Shown here: positions 51,476 to 59,218 of the stretch, one piece after another
Position numbering within the stretch: position 1 is the stretch's first letter
How the letters are laid out: every line of letters starts with the position of its first letter
NCBI GenBank assembly: GCA_002431395.1
Contig: DJEU01000025.1
Location: forward strand, 155,059 to 219,058
Direction: 5' to 3'
Source: Lachnoclostridium sp. UBA5890
GTDB taxonomy: Bacteria; Bacillota; Clostridia; Lachnospirales; Lachnospiraceae
Length of the DNA: 64,000 nt
The notes under the pieces: generated by a model
Told to the model about the DNA's origin: nothing
The model's input: only the letters and a program-made list of their open reading frames with translations
Databases searched by the model: none
Position numbers and translations under genes: made by a program

Positions 51476-51823
51476 ATGAACGAAATTATTAAGAAAATCG
51501 AAGCAGAACAGATGAAAAGTGAAATTCCTGAATTTCACGTTGGCGATACTGTAAAAGTATACGCAAAAGTTATCGAGGGAAGCCGTGAAAGAACACAGGT
51601 TTTTGAAGGCGTTGTATTGAAGAGACAGGGCGGAAGCAGCCGTGAGACATTTACTGTTCGTAAGAGCTCAAATGGTATCGGTGTAGAAAAGACCTGGCCA
51701 CTTCATTCTCCAATCGTTGAGAAGATCGAGATTGTTCGTCTTGGTAAAGTTAGACGTGCAAAATTGAACTACCTTCGTGACCGTGTCGGAAAAGCTGCTA
51801 AGGTAAAAGAATTGGTTCGCTAA
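51476..51823 (+). CDS. rplS: 50S ribosomal protein L19
   Basis: L19 (115 residues) sits at the subunit interface of the ribosome. The motifs PEFHVGDTVKVYAKVIEGSR, FEGVVLKRQGGSSRETFTVR (20 residues), GVEKTWPLHSPIVEKIE and RAKLNYLRDRVGKAAKVKE are unmistakable. The start follows TAGGAGGA at 51462-51469. It leads into lepB and rbgA, the same neighbours as in Bacillus (rplS-ylqF), although a hairpin terminator intervenes. Confidence 0.98.
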   Translation: MNEIIKKIEAEQMKSEIPEFHVGDTVKVYAKVIEGSRERTQVFEGVVLKRQGGSSRETFTVRKSSNGIGVEKTWPLHSPIVEKIEIVRLGKVRRAKLNYLRDRVGKAAKVKELVR

Positions 51824-51847
51824 GAATTACAAACATGTTTATTGTTA

Positions 51848-51890
51848 ATAGTGTATGTTATAGCATTTGCCGTAGCATACACTATGTTTC
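51848..51890 (+). terminator. Terminator after rplS
   Basis: ATAGTGTATG (51848-51857) pairs perfectly with CATACACTAT (51876-51885) over an 18-base loop, followed by GTTTCTATAT. The stem is AT-rich and the T run is broken, so termination may be partial, letting some transcripts reach lepB. Confidence 0.65.
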
Positions 51891-51920
51891 TATATAGGAT
51901 AATTAGAAAGGGAATTTGTT

Positions 51921-52538
51921 TTGAATTTAAATTTTGATGAAGAGATCAAAAAACAAAAACGAAAAAAATTGATCAAAACTTCTTTGATCTGGCTGATAGA
52001 AATTATAATTGTAATTGCTGTCGCCTATTTTTTGATACATTTCTGTTACCGCCGTACCAGCACAATCGGCTCCGCCATGGAACCGACCCTTTACAATGGA
52101 CAGGAAGTATTTATTAATACCAAAGCCTATCTTCTTACTTCCCCCAAACGGGAAGCTGTAATTGCGTTTTATGAAAAGGAAAAACAAGAAGGAGAAGATG
52201 AGCCATTGATCAGCATTCGACGTGTGATCGGACTGCCCGGCGAAAAAATTAAAATTACCGATGGAAAAATCTGGATTGATGGGGAAGAATATCAATCAAA
52301 ATATACGTATTCTGCTATGGCAACCGGTGGAATTGCGGAGCAGGAACAGACACTGGGGGAAAATGAATATTTTGTACTGTGTGATTCCCGTTCCAACACC
52401 GATGACAGCCGAAATTCAGCCTTTGGCATGGTGAAAAAATCGCAGATTATCGGAAAAGTTTCATTCCGGTTAAAACCATTTTCCCGAGTAACAAGACCGG
52501 AACAGAAAACGACACAAACACAAGAAGAGGAGAATTGA
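51921..52538 (+). CDS. Signal peptidase I-like protein lacking both catalytic residues
   Basis: A 205-residue protein of the signal peptidase I family: short basic N terminus, one membrane helix (about 20-42), then the extracytoplasmic peptidase fold. Boxes B, D and E align, but the catalytic serine is Ala52 (GSAMEPTL instead of S-M-E-P-T) and the general-base lysine is Arg100 (ISIRRVIGLPG instead of K-R-V-I-G-L-P-G). Box E is also changed, CDSRSNTDDSR for GDNRxxSxDSR. The frame is intact and well conserved elsewhere. It is probably a pseudo-peptidase. The start is TTG at 51921 after AAAGGGAA. Confidence 0.85.
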   Translation: MNLNFDEEIKKQKRKKLIKTSLIWLIEIIIVIAVAYFLIHFCYRRTSTIGSAMEPTLYNGQEVFINTKAYLLTSPKREAVIAFYEKEKQEGEDEPLISIRRVIGLPGEKIKITDGKIWIDGEEYQSKYTYSAMATGGIAEQEQTLGENEYFVLCDSRSNTDDSRNSAFGMVKKSQIIGKVSFRLKPFSRVTRPEQKTTQTQEEEN

Positions 52539-52540
52539 TC

Positions 52541-53395
52541 ATGCATTTTCAGTGGTATCCGGGACATATGACAAAGGCAAAACGTGCCATGCAGGAAGAT
52601 ATCAAATTGATTGATGTCATCGTGGAACTTGTAGATGCACGTATTCCAAGGAGCAGCAAAAATCCAGACATTGATGCCTTGGCAAATGGAAAATCCCGTA
52701 TTTTATTATTAAACAAAAGCGATATGGCAGATCCGGCCCAGACTGCTCGGTGGAAAGCCTATTACGAACAGCAGGGCTTTTTTGTACTGGCCGTAAATTC
52801 GACCAAACGGAATGAATTAAAAGCAGTCAATCAGCTGATTCAAAAGGCCTGTAAAGAAAAGATCGAGCGGGACCGCAAACGTGGCATATTAAACCGCCCA
52901 ATCCGTGCTATGATTGTCGGTATTCCGAATGTAGGCAAATCGACATTTATCAATAGTTTTGCCGGAAAAGCCTGCACAAAAACAGGCAATAAACCGGGTG
53001 TGACAAAGGGAAAACAATGGATCCGTATTAATAAACAGGTCGAATTGCTGGATACTCCGGGAATTCTCTGGCCGAAGTTTGAAGATCAGACCGTCGGTCT
53101 GCGTCTTGCTTTTATCGGTTCCATCAAAGATGAAATTCTGCAGCGCGTAGAAATTTCCCTGGATCTTATCGAATACTTGAAAGAGGCATATCCGGGAACA
53201 TTAGCGTCCCAATATGGCATTGAGGAAGCAAACGATTCCGCTGCAATACTGGAAGAAATCGGAAATGTTCGCAAGTGTATAAAAAAAGGAACGGAGATTG
53301 ACTATGAAAAAACTGCGGCCCTTATCCTCGACGATTTCCGCAGCAGTAAACTGGGGCTGATCTCCTTAGAGACACCTTCCGAAACAGAGAATTAA
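52541..53395 (+). CDS. rbgA: Ribosome biogenesis GTPase RbgA/YlqF
   Basis: RbgA is a circularly permuted GTPase needed for late 50S assembly. In the 284 residues G4 (NKSD, about 58-61) precedes G1 (GIPNVGKST, about 127-135) and G3 (DTPG), as expected for the permuted family; the N terminus HFQWYPGHMTKAKR is diagnostic. The start ATG 52541 follows GAGGAGA at 52526-52532, overlapping none but three bases after the lepB-like stop. It sits between two signal-peptidase genes. Confidence 0.95.
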   Translation: MHFQWYPGHMTKAKRAMQEDIKLIDVIVELVDARIPRSSKNPDIDALANGKSRILLLNKSDMADPAQTARWKAYYEQQGFFVLAVNSTKRNELKAVNQLIQKACKEKIERDRKRGILNRPIRAMIVGIPNVGKSTFINSFAGKACTKTGNKPGVTKGKQWIRINKQVELLDTPGILWPKFEDQTVGLRLAFIGSIKDEILQRVEISLDLIEYLKEAYPGTLASQYGIEEANDSAAILEEIGNVRKCIKKGTEIDYEKTAALILDDFRSSKLGLISLETPSETEN

Positions 53396-53417
53396 ACGGA
53401 CAGAAGAGAGGTTTACC

Positions 53418-54317
53418 ATGGAAAATAAATTAGACACAAACGAAATAGAAGAAAGTCTACGCATCTGCGAAGAACTTTTTCAAAATAACCCGGATTTTAA
53501 TCGAAGAGCACCACGACCGGTAGAAGCATTGGAATTGGCAAAAAATGTGAAATCCGGTACAGAAGAGAAACCAGCTGCTCCCGTACAAAAGCCGGAGGAG
53601 CCCCCAAAGGAACCAGCGGAGAAGCCTGTGATGCCGGTAGCACCTGTGGCTGATCCCGTGCCTGCTGTCAAACCGGTATCCGTAACAAAACCGGTTCCGG
53701 AAGAAAAAACAGAACCTGCAAAAACGGTCCCGGAAGAAAAAAAGGAAACTCAGTCGGATGAGTCGGAACCGGATTCAAAAAAAGAAAAATCCAAACCAAA
53801 TATAAAGAAAAATCTGATCGCACTGGGAATCTGCGTTGTGATTGCTATTGTGATCGCGCTGATCATTACCAATTTTGTCGCCAGTCACACCAAAGTGGAG
53901 GGAAATTCCATGGAATCGACTCTGGAAAATGGCGATGATATTATTGTGGAAAAATTTTCTTATTTAACAGGTGACCCGGAACGTTATGACATCATTGTGT
54001 TCCGTGAAAGTGAATCTGTCAATTACATCAAGCGTGTAATCGCATTGCCGGGGGAAACGATTCAGATTACAGAAGGGAAAATTTATATCAACGAACGGGC
54101 CGTTTTTGATGCCTATGGAAATGCCAAAATGGAAGATGGCGGAATTGCCGAAAAACCAATTAAACTCGGACAAGATGAATATTTTGTCCTGGGCGATAAC
54201 CGCAATGCCAGCAAAGACAGTCGTGACAAAGCCGTTGGTGTCATCAAACGTGACCAGATCATCGGAAAAGCATGGCTGCGAGTTCTTCCCTTTGACAACT
54301 TTGGAAAATTAGAATAA
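53418..54317 (+). CDS. lepB: Signal peptidase I with long Pro/Glu-rich N-terminal extension
   Basis: A catalytically complete signal peptidase I: Ser164 in NSMESTL, Lys205 in YIKRVIALPG, box E YFVLGDNRNASKDSR. The enzyme removes signal peptides outside the membrane. Unlike usual Gram-positive forms (about 170-200 residues), a 130-residue cytoplasmic region of Pro, Glu, Lys and Val precedes the single membrane helix (about 133-153); it looks disordered. It lies 22 bp after rbgA, close to the inactive homologue, so the two may act together. The start follows AGAGAGG at 53404-53410. Confidence 0.92.
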   Translation: MENKLDTNEIEESLRICEELFQNNPDFNRRAPRPVEALELAKNVKSGTEEKPAAPVQKPEEPPKEPAEKPVMPVAPVADPVPAVKPVSVTKPVPEEKTEPAKTVPEEKKETQSDESEPDSKKEKSKPNIKKNLIALGICVVIAIVIALIITNFVASHTKVEGNSMESTLENGDDIIVEKFSYLTGDPERYDIIVFRESESVNYIKRVIALPGETIQITEGKIYINERAVFDAYGNAKMEDGGIAEKPIKLGQDEYFVLGDNRNASKDSRDKAVGVIKRDQIIGKAWLRVLPFDNFGKLE

Positions 54318-54333
54318 AAAGGATGCAGACAAC

Positions 54334-54798
54334 ATGGAAATTGAACGCAAATATTTAGTAAAACAATTACCGGAAAACTTGGAAAATTACCCGCATTTTG
54401 TCATCGAGCAGGGGTATTTATGCACCGAACCAACCATTCGGATCCGCCGGAAAAATAACGACTACATTCTAACTTATAAATCCAGGCAGAATGTATCGCC
54501 TGCGGTCGACACCTGCGTCAATGCAGAAGAGGAGTTTCCGCTTTCCAAAGCGGCTTATGAACATCTGCGGGAAAAGACGGATGGAATTCTTGTCCGCAAA
54601 ACAAGATACTGCATTCCTTACCGGAAATACACCATTGAACTGGATCTTTTTGAGGCGCCTTATGATACGCTGCGGATTGCCGAAGTTGAGTTTCCAACGA
54701 CAGAAGAAGCGGTCAAATTCTGTCCCCCATCCTGGTTTGGAGAAAATGTAAGCGGTGATTATCATTATTCTAATTCTTATTTAGCAACAAAAAATTAA
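54334..54798 (+). CDS. CYTH-domain protein (triphosphate tunnel enzyme)
   Basis: A 154-residue CYTH protein. The fold forms an eight-stranded tunnel that binds triphosphates with metal. The signature ExExK is at the N terminus (MEIERKYL, residues 2-6), followed by the basic/acidic strand pattern (TIRIRRKNNDYILTYKS, TIELDLFE, LRIAEVEF). Members include inorganic triphosphatases and thiamine triphosphatases; which applies is unknown. It is 16 bp after lepB. Confidence 0.87.
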   Translation: MEIERKYLVKQLPENLENYPHFVIEQGYLCTEPTIRIRRKNNDYILTYKSRQNVSPAVDTCVNAEEEFPLSKAAYEHLREKTDGILVRKTRYCIPYRKYTIELDLFEAPYDTLRIAEVEFPTTEEAVKFCPPSWFGENVSGDYHYSNSYLATKN

Positions 54799-54817
54799 AA
54801 AAATGAAAAAAAAGCTC

Positions 54818-54846
54818 TTGTAAATACTCCTAAAATATTATATAAT
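54818..54846 (+). promoter_or_regulatory. Promoter of gdhA
   Basis: TTGTAA (54818-54823), 17-bp spacer, consensus TATAAT (54841-54846). Confidence 0.8.
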
Positions 54847-54878
54847 TTTTTTGATATTATTATAAGGAGGTATGACCC

Positions 54879-56213
54879 ATGTCATATGTAGATGAGGTAT
54901 TGGCGCAGTTGATTGAAAAAAATCCTGCAGAGCCAGAATTCCATCAGGCTGCTAAGGAAGTTTTGGAATCCCTTAGACCTGTTGTTGAGAAAAACGAAGA
55001 AAAATTCCGTAAAGACGCTTTGTTGGAGCGTTTGACAAACCCAGAAAGACAGATTAAATTCCGTGTACCTTGGGTAGATGACAATGGTAATGTACAGGTT
55101 AATACCGGATACCGTGTACAGTTCAATAGTGCAATCGGACCTTACAAAGGTGGTTTGCGTTTCCATCCATCCGTAAATCTTGGTATCATTAAATTTCTTG
55201 GTTTTGAGCAGATTTTCAAAAACTCTTTGACCGGCCTTCCTATCGGCGGAGGTAAAGGTGGTTCAGACTTTGATCCTAAAGGAAAATCAGATAGAGAAGT
55301 TATGGCATTCTGCCAGAGCTTTATGACAGAACTTCAGAGACACATCGGAGCAGATACTGACGTTCCTGCTGGTGATATCGGAGTTGGTGGACGTGAGATC
55401 GGTTTCTTGTATGGACAGTACAAGAGAATCCGCAACTGCTATGAAGGCGTTTTGACTGGTAAAGGTCTTACCTTCGGCGGTTCTTTAGCTCGTACAGAAG
55501 CAACCGGTTATGGTTTGTTATATTATACACAGGAAATGTTGAAATGCAACGGCATCGACATCGCTGGTAAAACAGTTGCAATCAGTGGTTCCGGAAACGT
55601 AGCTATCTATGCTGCACAGAAAGCTCAGCAGCTTGGTGCAAAAGTTGTTACTGTATCCGATTCTACCGGCTGGGTATACGATCCAGAAGGAATCGATGTT
55701 GAATTGCTGAAAGAAGTAAAAGAAGTACATCGTGCAAGATTGACAGAATATGCTGAGAAGAGATCTTCCGCACAGTATCATGATGGAAAAGGTGTATGGA
55801 CTGTTAAAGTTGACATCGCTCTTCCATGTGCTACACAGAATGAACTTTTGATCGATGATGCAAAAGCACTTGTTGCAAACGGCGTTATTGCTGTAGCAGA
55901 AGGAGCTAACATGCCTACATCTATCGAAGCTACTGAGTATCTTCAGGCAAATGGTGTATTGTTTGCACCTGGTAAAGCTTCCAATGCCGGCGGTGTTGCA
56001 ACATCCGCTTTGGAAATGTCACAGAACAGCGAAAGACTTCACTGGACATTTGAAGAAGTTGACAATAAACTTCAGGGCATCATGGTTAACATTTTCCATG
56101 CTTGTGATGAGGCTTCTAAGAAATATGGTTTCGAAAAGAACTATGTAGTAGGAGCAAACATTGCTGGTTTCGAAAAAGTTGCAGAAGCTATGCAGGCTCA
56201 GGGTATTGTCTAA
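54879..56213 (+). CDS. gdhA: Glutamate dehydrogenase (hexameric, NADP-type)
   Basis: GdhA aminates 2-oxoglutarate to glutamate. The 444-residue length and motifs VQVNTGYRVQFNSAIGPYKG (20 residues), LPIGGGKGGSDFDPKGKSD (catalytic Lys region) and the dinucleotide-binding AISGSGNVAIYAAQ mark the 50-kDa hexameric class, usually NADP-specific in clostridia. Strongly biased codon use suggests high expression. It has its own promoter, a good AAGGAGG ribosome site and a strong terminator, so it is a single-gene unit. It would be a main point of ammonium assimilation. Confidence 0.97.
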   Translation: MSYVDEVLAQLIEKNPAEPEFHQAAKEVLESLRPVVEKNEEKFRKDALLERLTNPERQIKFRVPWVDDNGNVQVNTGYRVQFNSAIGPYKGGLRFHPSVNLGIIKFLGFEQIFKNSLTGLPIGGGKGGSDFDPKGKSDREVMAFCQSFMTELQRHIGADTDVPAGDIGVGGREIGFLYGQYKRIRNCYEGVLTGKGLTFGGSLARTEATGYGLLYYTQEMLKCNGIDIAGKTVAISGSGNVAIYAAQKAQQLGAKVVTVSDSTGWVYDPEGIDVELLKEVKEVHRARLTEYAEKRSSAQYHDGKGVWTVKVDIALPCATQNELLIDDAKALVANGVIAVAEGANMPTSIEATEYLQANGVLFAPGKASNAGGVATSALEMSQNSERLHWTFEEVDNKLQGIMVNIFHACDEASKKYGFEKNYVVGANIAGFEKVAEAMQAQGIV

Positions 56214-56244
56214 AATACATTTGTTATAAAAACATATTGAAATC

Positions 56245-56282
56245 AAAAATAGGCAGTCGGATTTTTCGCTGCCTATTTTTTA
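56245..56282 (+). terminator. Terminator after gdhA
   Basis: AAAAATAGGCAG (56245-56256) pairs perfectly with CTGCCTATTTTT (56269-56280) over a 12-base loop, and the T run continues. Confidence 0.9.
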
Positions 56283-56422
56283 CAATCCAAAGCAGCTCCG
56301 CAACTGCCAATCCATCGTTCCCGATTACGACTCTAAATGCCTTATATTGATTGTTGCACTCTTCAAATTTCCCTGTTAGAATAAGCATCAACAAACAAAA
56401 AACATTAAAGGAGAGTGAAGAA

Positions 56423-57319
56423 ATGACATTAAAACATTTCATTAACGAAGTTGCACAATTGCTGCAGGAAAATCTGGGGGAACATTACATTGTAGAAACT
56501 GCTACCACATTAAAAAATAATTCTGTGGAATTATCCGGTGTACAGATTCGTCACGAGAAAGACAATATCTTTCCTACGATCTATCTGAATGATTTTTATG
56601 AATTGTACGAGAAAAATAGTGTTACCATGGAGGAAATTGTCGACAAAGTTGCAGAAGGATTTCAGGAAAGCCGGAAATCTATCAAAAAGCTTGCTCCTTT
56701 GGACAGCACAACCTTTGAAAACTGTAAGGATAAGATTGTATACCGGCTAGTTTCGCAAAAGCAAAATAAAGAAATGCTGGAAAATATGCCCTACATTCCC
56801 TTCATGGATCTTGCTATCACTTTTCACGTAATTGTATCTATGGATCCGCCGTCCCTTCATTCCATAAAAATTACCAATGAACTTCTGGAGACCTGGGGCA
56901 GCACTACACAGGCATTGTTCCAGATTGCTTCCGAAAACACACCTCGTTTGATGCCGCCACGCATCGTCAATATTCAAGATATGCTTATGGAGAACCTTCC
57001 CCTGAAAGCACCGGAATCGGATTTGACAAATGAAGAAAAAACCGATATGATAGTAATCACGAATACACTTGGTGTAAATGGAGCCGCCGTGATCTTGTAT
57101 CCGGATATGCTGGCTTCTTTGGCGAAAGAGTACAATACGGATTTTTATGTAATTCCGAGCAGTATCCACGAAGTGATCTTGGTTTCAGCAGAAGATGATT
57201 CGATGCTGGCTGAATACAGGTTAATGGTACAGGATGTCAATAAACGGTTTGTGGATCCGGAAGAGATACTGTCCGATCAGGTTTATTATTATGAACAGAA
57301 GCTGAAAAAAATGAAATAA
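56423..57319 (+). CDS. DUF5688 family protein, function unknown
   Basis: A 298-residue cytosolic protein that I recognise as DUF5688-like, a family common in Lachnospiraceae and often present in several copies. Typical are the N terminus LKHFINEVAQLLQENLG, the segment LYEKNSVTMEEIVDKVAE and the middle VITNTLGVNGAAVILYPDML. The C-terminal phrase YVIPSSIHEVILV is also family-like. No enzyme motif is visible. The start ATG 56423 follows AAAGGAGAG at 56407-56415. It is followed by a convergent tRNA gene only five bases away. Confidence 0.75.
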   Translation: MTLKHFINEVAQLLQENLGEHYIVETATTLKNNSVELSGVQIRHEKDNIFPTIYLNDFYELYEKNSVTMEEIVDKVAEGFQESRKSIKKLAPLDSTTFENCKDKIVYRLVSQKQNKEMLENMPYIPFMDLAITFHVIVSMDPPSLHSIKITNELLETWGSTTQALFQIASENTPRLMPPRIVNIQDMLMENLPLKAPESDLTNEEKTDMIVITNTLGVNGAAVILYPDMLASLAKEYNTDFYVIPSSIHEVILVSAEDDSMLAEYRLMVQDVNKRFVDPEEILSDQVYYYEQKLKKMK

Positions 57320-57324
57320 AAAAA

Positions 57325-57397
57325 TGCACCTGGAGGGATTCGAACCCCCGACCAACGGCTTCGGAAGCCGGTACTCTATCCACTGAGCCACAGATGC
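57325..57397 (-). tRNA. tRNA-Arg, anticodon CCG
   Basis: The minus strand folds as a 73-nt cloverleaf: acceptor GCATCTG with CAGGTGC (one T-G pair), D arm GCTC/GAGT, anticodon loop TTCCGAA giving anticodon CCG (codon CGG, arginine), T arm with loop TTCGAAT. The 3' CCA is not encoded. A run of T follows on the same strand and may end transcription. One mismatch lies at the top of the anticodon stem. Confidence 0.93.
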
Positions 57398-57407
57398 ATC
57401 AATTGTT

Positions 57408-57436
57408 ATTATATACGACTTTACCCAAAAAGTAAA
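57408..57436 (-). promoter_or_regulatory. Promoter of tRNA-Arg
   Basis: Minus-strand TTTACT (57431-57436), 17-bp spacer, consensus TATAAT (57408-57413), eleven bases before the mature tRNA end. Confidence 0.8.
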
Positions 57437-57465
57437 GAACAAAATTGAAAAGAGGTTATTTTTCT

Positions 57466-58344
57466 ATGGATAAAATAGTACGCGGCATAGCAGGAGAGGG
57501 GCAGATTCGTTGTTTTGCGATGGAATCTACCCAGCTTGTGGAAGAAGCAAGACAACGTCATAATACAAGTCCGGTTGTAACAGCCGCCTTAGGACGATTA
57601 TTAACCGGAGGCGCCATGATGGGTGCCATGATGAAAGGGGATTCGGATCTCTTAACATTAAAAATAGACTGTTCTGGTCCGGTGAAGGGCTTAACCGTAA
57701 CTGCTGATGCCAAGGGAAATGTAAAAGGATTTCCACTTGTTCCGCAAGTTTCGCTTCCGGCGAGCCCAGCGGGAAAATTAGATGTCGGACGTGCCTTAGA
57801 TCTTGGGGTGCTGACAGTAATCCGTGATACCGGATTAAAAGAGCCTTATAGCGGGACCATCAATCTTGTTTCCGGCGAAATTGCAGAAGATCTGACCTAT
57901 TATTTTGCAGCTTCTGAGCAAACACCATCTTCGGTAGCACTCGGCGTTTTAATGAACAAAAATAACACGGTCAAAAAGAGTGGTGGATATATTATCCAGC
58001 TGATGCCGGATGCTTCGGATGAACTCATTGATACGTTAGAAAACCGGTTGAAACACCTGGATCCTGTCACTACGCTTTTATCAAACGGTCATACACCGGA
58101 GTCCATGCTGGAATTGATCTTAGAAGGTTTGGATCTGGAATTGATGGATGAAATGCCTTCACAGTTTTACTGTAACTGCTCCAAAGAACGTGTCTCCCGT
58201 GCTTTGATCTCATTGGGAACAAAAGAATTGGATGAGATGATCAAGGACGGCGAGCCGGTTGAAGTAAACTGTCATTTTTGTAATACAAATTATAAGTTCG
58301 ATCTCGAAGATCTGGAACAATTAAAAAAATCGGGAAAGCAATAG
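57466..58344 (+). CDS. hslO: Redox-regulated chaperone Hsp33
   Basis: Hsp33 is a holdase activated by oxidation of its zinc-bound cysteines. The 292-residue chain has the N-terminal domain (RGIAGEGQIRCFAMEST, LGRLLTGGAMMGAMMKGD) and the C-terminal redox switch: Cys236/Cys238 (YCNCSKERV) and Cys269/Cys272 (CHFC). All four cysteines are present, so the switch should work. The start ATG 57466 follows AGAGG at 57451-57455; an in-frame ATG 21 bases upstream is less well placed. Confidence 0.96.
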   Translation: MDKIVRGIAGEGQIRCFAMESTQLVEEARQRHNTSPVVTAALGRLLTGGAMMGAMMKGDSDLLTLKIDCSGPVKGLTVTADAKGNVKGFPLVPQVSLPASPAGKLDVGRALDLGVLTVIRDTGLKEPYSGTINLVSGEIAEDLTYYFAASEQTPSSVALGVLMNKNNTVKKSGGYIIQLMPDASDELIDTLENRLKHLDPVTTLLSNGHTPESMLELILEGLDLELMDEMPSQFYCNCSKERVSRALISLGTKELDEMIKDGEPVEVNCHFCNTNYKFDLEDLEQLKKSGKQ

Positions 58345-58370
58345 ACAAATCTGTCGAAAATTGATATAAT
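58342..58370 (+). promoter_or_regulatory. Promoter between hslO and the DPNAA-repeat protein gene
   Basis: TAGACA (58342-58347), 17-bp spacer, consensus TATAAT (58365-58370). The -35 box overlaps the hslO stop codon. Confidence 0.7.
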
Positions 58371-58400
58371 TGTCCTATAGCAAAAGTGAGGTTGAATATT

Positions 58401-59186
58401 ATGAAATTAAAATATAAAAAATTAATTATTATTATTACCGTAGGCGCATTGTTACTTGGCTTCTTTATCTTGACATTGATTCCAACCGGCGGAAATTCAT
58501 CCAATCCGGTAGAAGATGCGGAACTAGTAAAGTGCACAAATGAAGATATCAACAATCTAATTACCAGTTACTATCAGGCAAAACGTGATGTCAATCTGGA
58601 AGCACTGGAACCATTAGTCAGCGATATTAATCAGATTGATCAGGAAAAATTGATTGCACAGGCCGAGTATGTGGAAGATTATCAGAATATTACCTGTTAT
58701 CTTCTTGAAAATGAAGACAATGGGGCCTATCGCGTCTACGTACGATTTGATATGAAACTGAAAAATATTAATACACTGGCTCCTTGTCTGAGTGCCCTTT
58801 ATGTTACAATGGGATCTGATGGCAAAAATGTCATTTATCTCAGTGCCTTAGACAAAAACGAGGAAGACTTTATCCTTGCAGCAGACAAGAATTCTCATCT
58901 TGCCGATATGCAAAAAGAGGTTAATGATAAGCTGCAGGAAGCAATTAATGCAGATGAAGCATTCCGGCAGTTGTATCAGACGATGGATCAGGCGATCGCA
59001 AACGTTTCTTCCACACCGGAACCACAGGCAGATGCTGCACAGCCAACGGCCGAACCAGCCGCTGACCCAAATGCCGCTGCAACTACTGATCCAAACGCTG
59101 CTCCGGCCGCAGATCCGAATGCCGCTGCGACTACCGATCCAAACGCTGCTCCAGCTGCAGATCCAAATGCCGCCCCGGCACAATAA
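58401..59186 (+). CDS. Membrane-anchored extracytoplasmic protein with DPNAA repeat tail
   Basis: A 261-residue protein with a basic N terminus, one membrane helix (about 7-28) ending without a clear signal-peptidase site or lipobox, and an exported domain (about 40-205) that looks NTF2-like in its strand-helix pattern (INNLITSYYQAKRDVNLEAL, YRVYVRFDMKLKNI). The last 45 residues are Pro/Ala/Asp/Thr repeats. I do not recognise a function; similar proteins appear in other Lachnospiraceae as far as I recall. The ATG at 58401 follows GAGG at 58388-58391. Confidence 0.7.
   Translation: MKLKYKKLIIIITVGALLLGFFILTLIPTGGNSSNPVEDAELVKCTNEDINNLITSYYQAKRDVNLEALEPLVSDINQIDQEKLIAQAEYVEDYQNITCYLLENEDNGAYRVYVRFDMKLKNINTLAPCLSALYVTMGSDGKNVIYLSALDKNEEDFILAADKNSHLADMQKEVNDKLQEAINADEAFRQLYQTMDQAIANVSSTPEPQADAAQPTAEPAADPNAAATTDPNAAPAADPNAAATTDPNAAPAADPNAAPAQ
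59064..59177 (+). repeat. In-frame tandem repeat coding DPNAA units
   Basis: Five DPNAA pentapeptides alternate with ATT and PAA links, forming a 48-base (16-residue) higher-order unit present twice plus a partial copy. Such in-frame repeats change length easily by slippage and may differ between strains. Confidence 0.85.
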
Positions 59187-59218
59187 TCTGCTAATTTAGC
59201 AAGAAAGAAAGATAATTT

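Noticed and set aside
51921..52538. Signal-peptidase homologue read as a decayed pseudogene
   Set aside because: The frame is full length, the TTG start has a ribosome site, and the remaining boxes are conserved; only catalytic positions differ, which fits a maintained inactive homologue better than decay.
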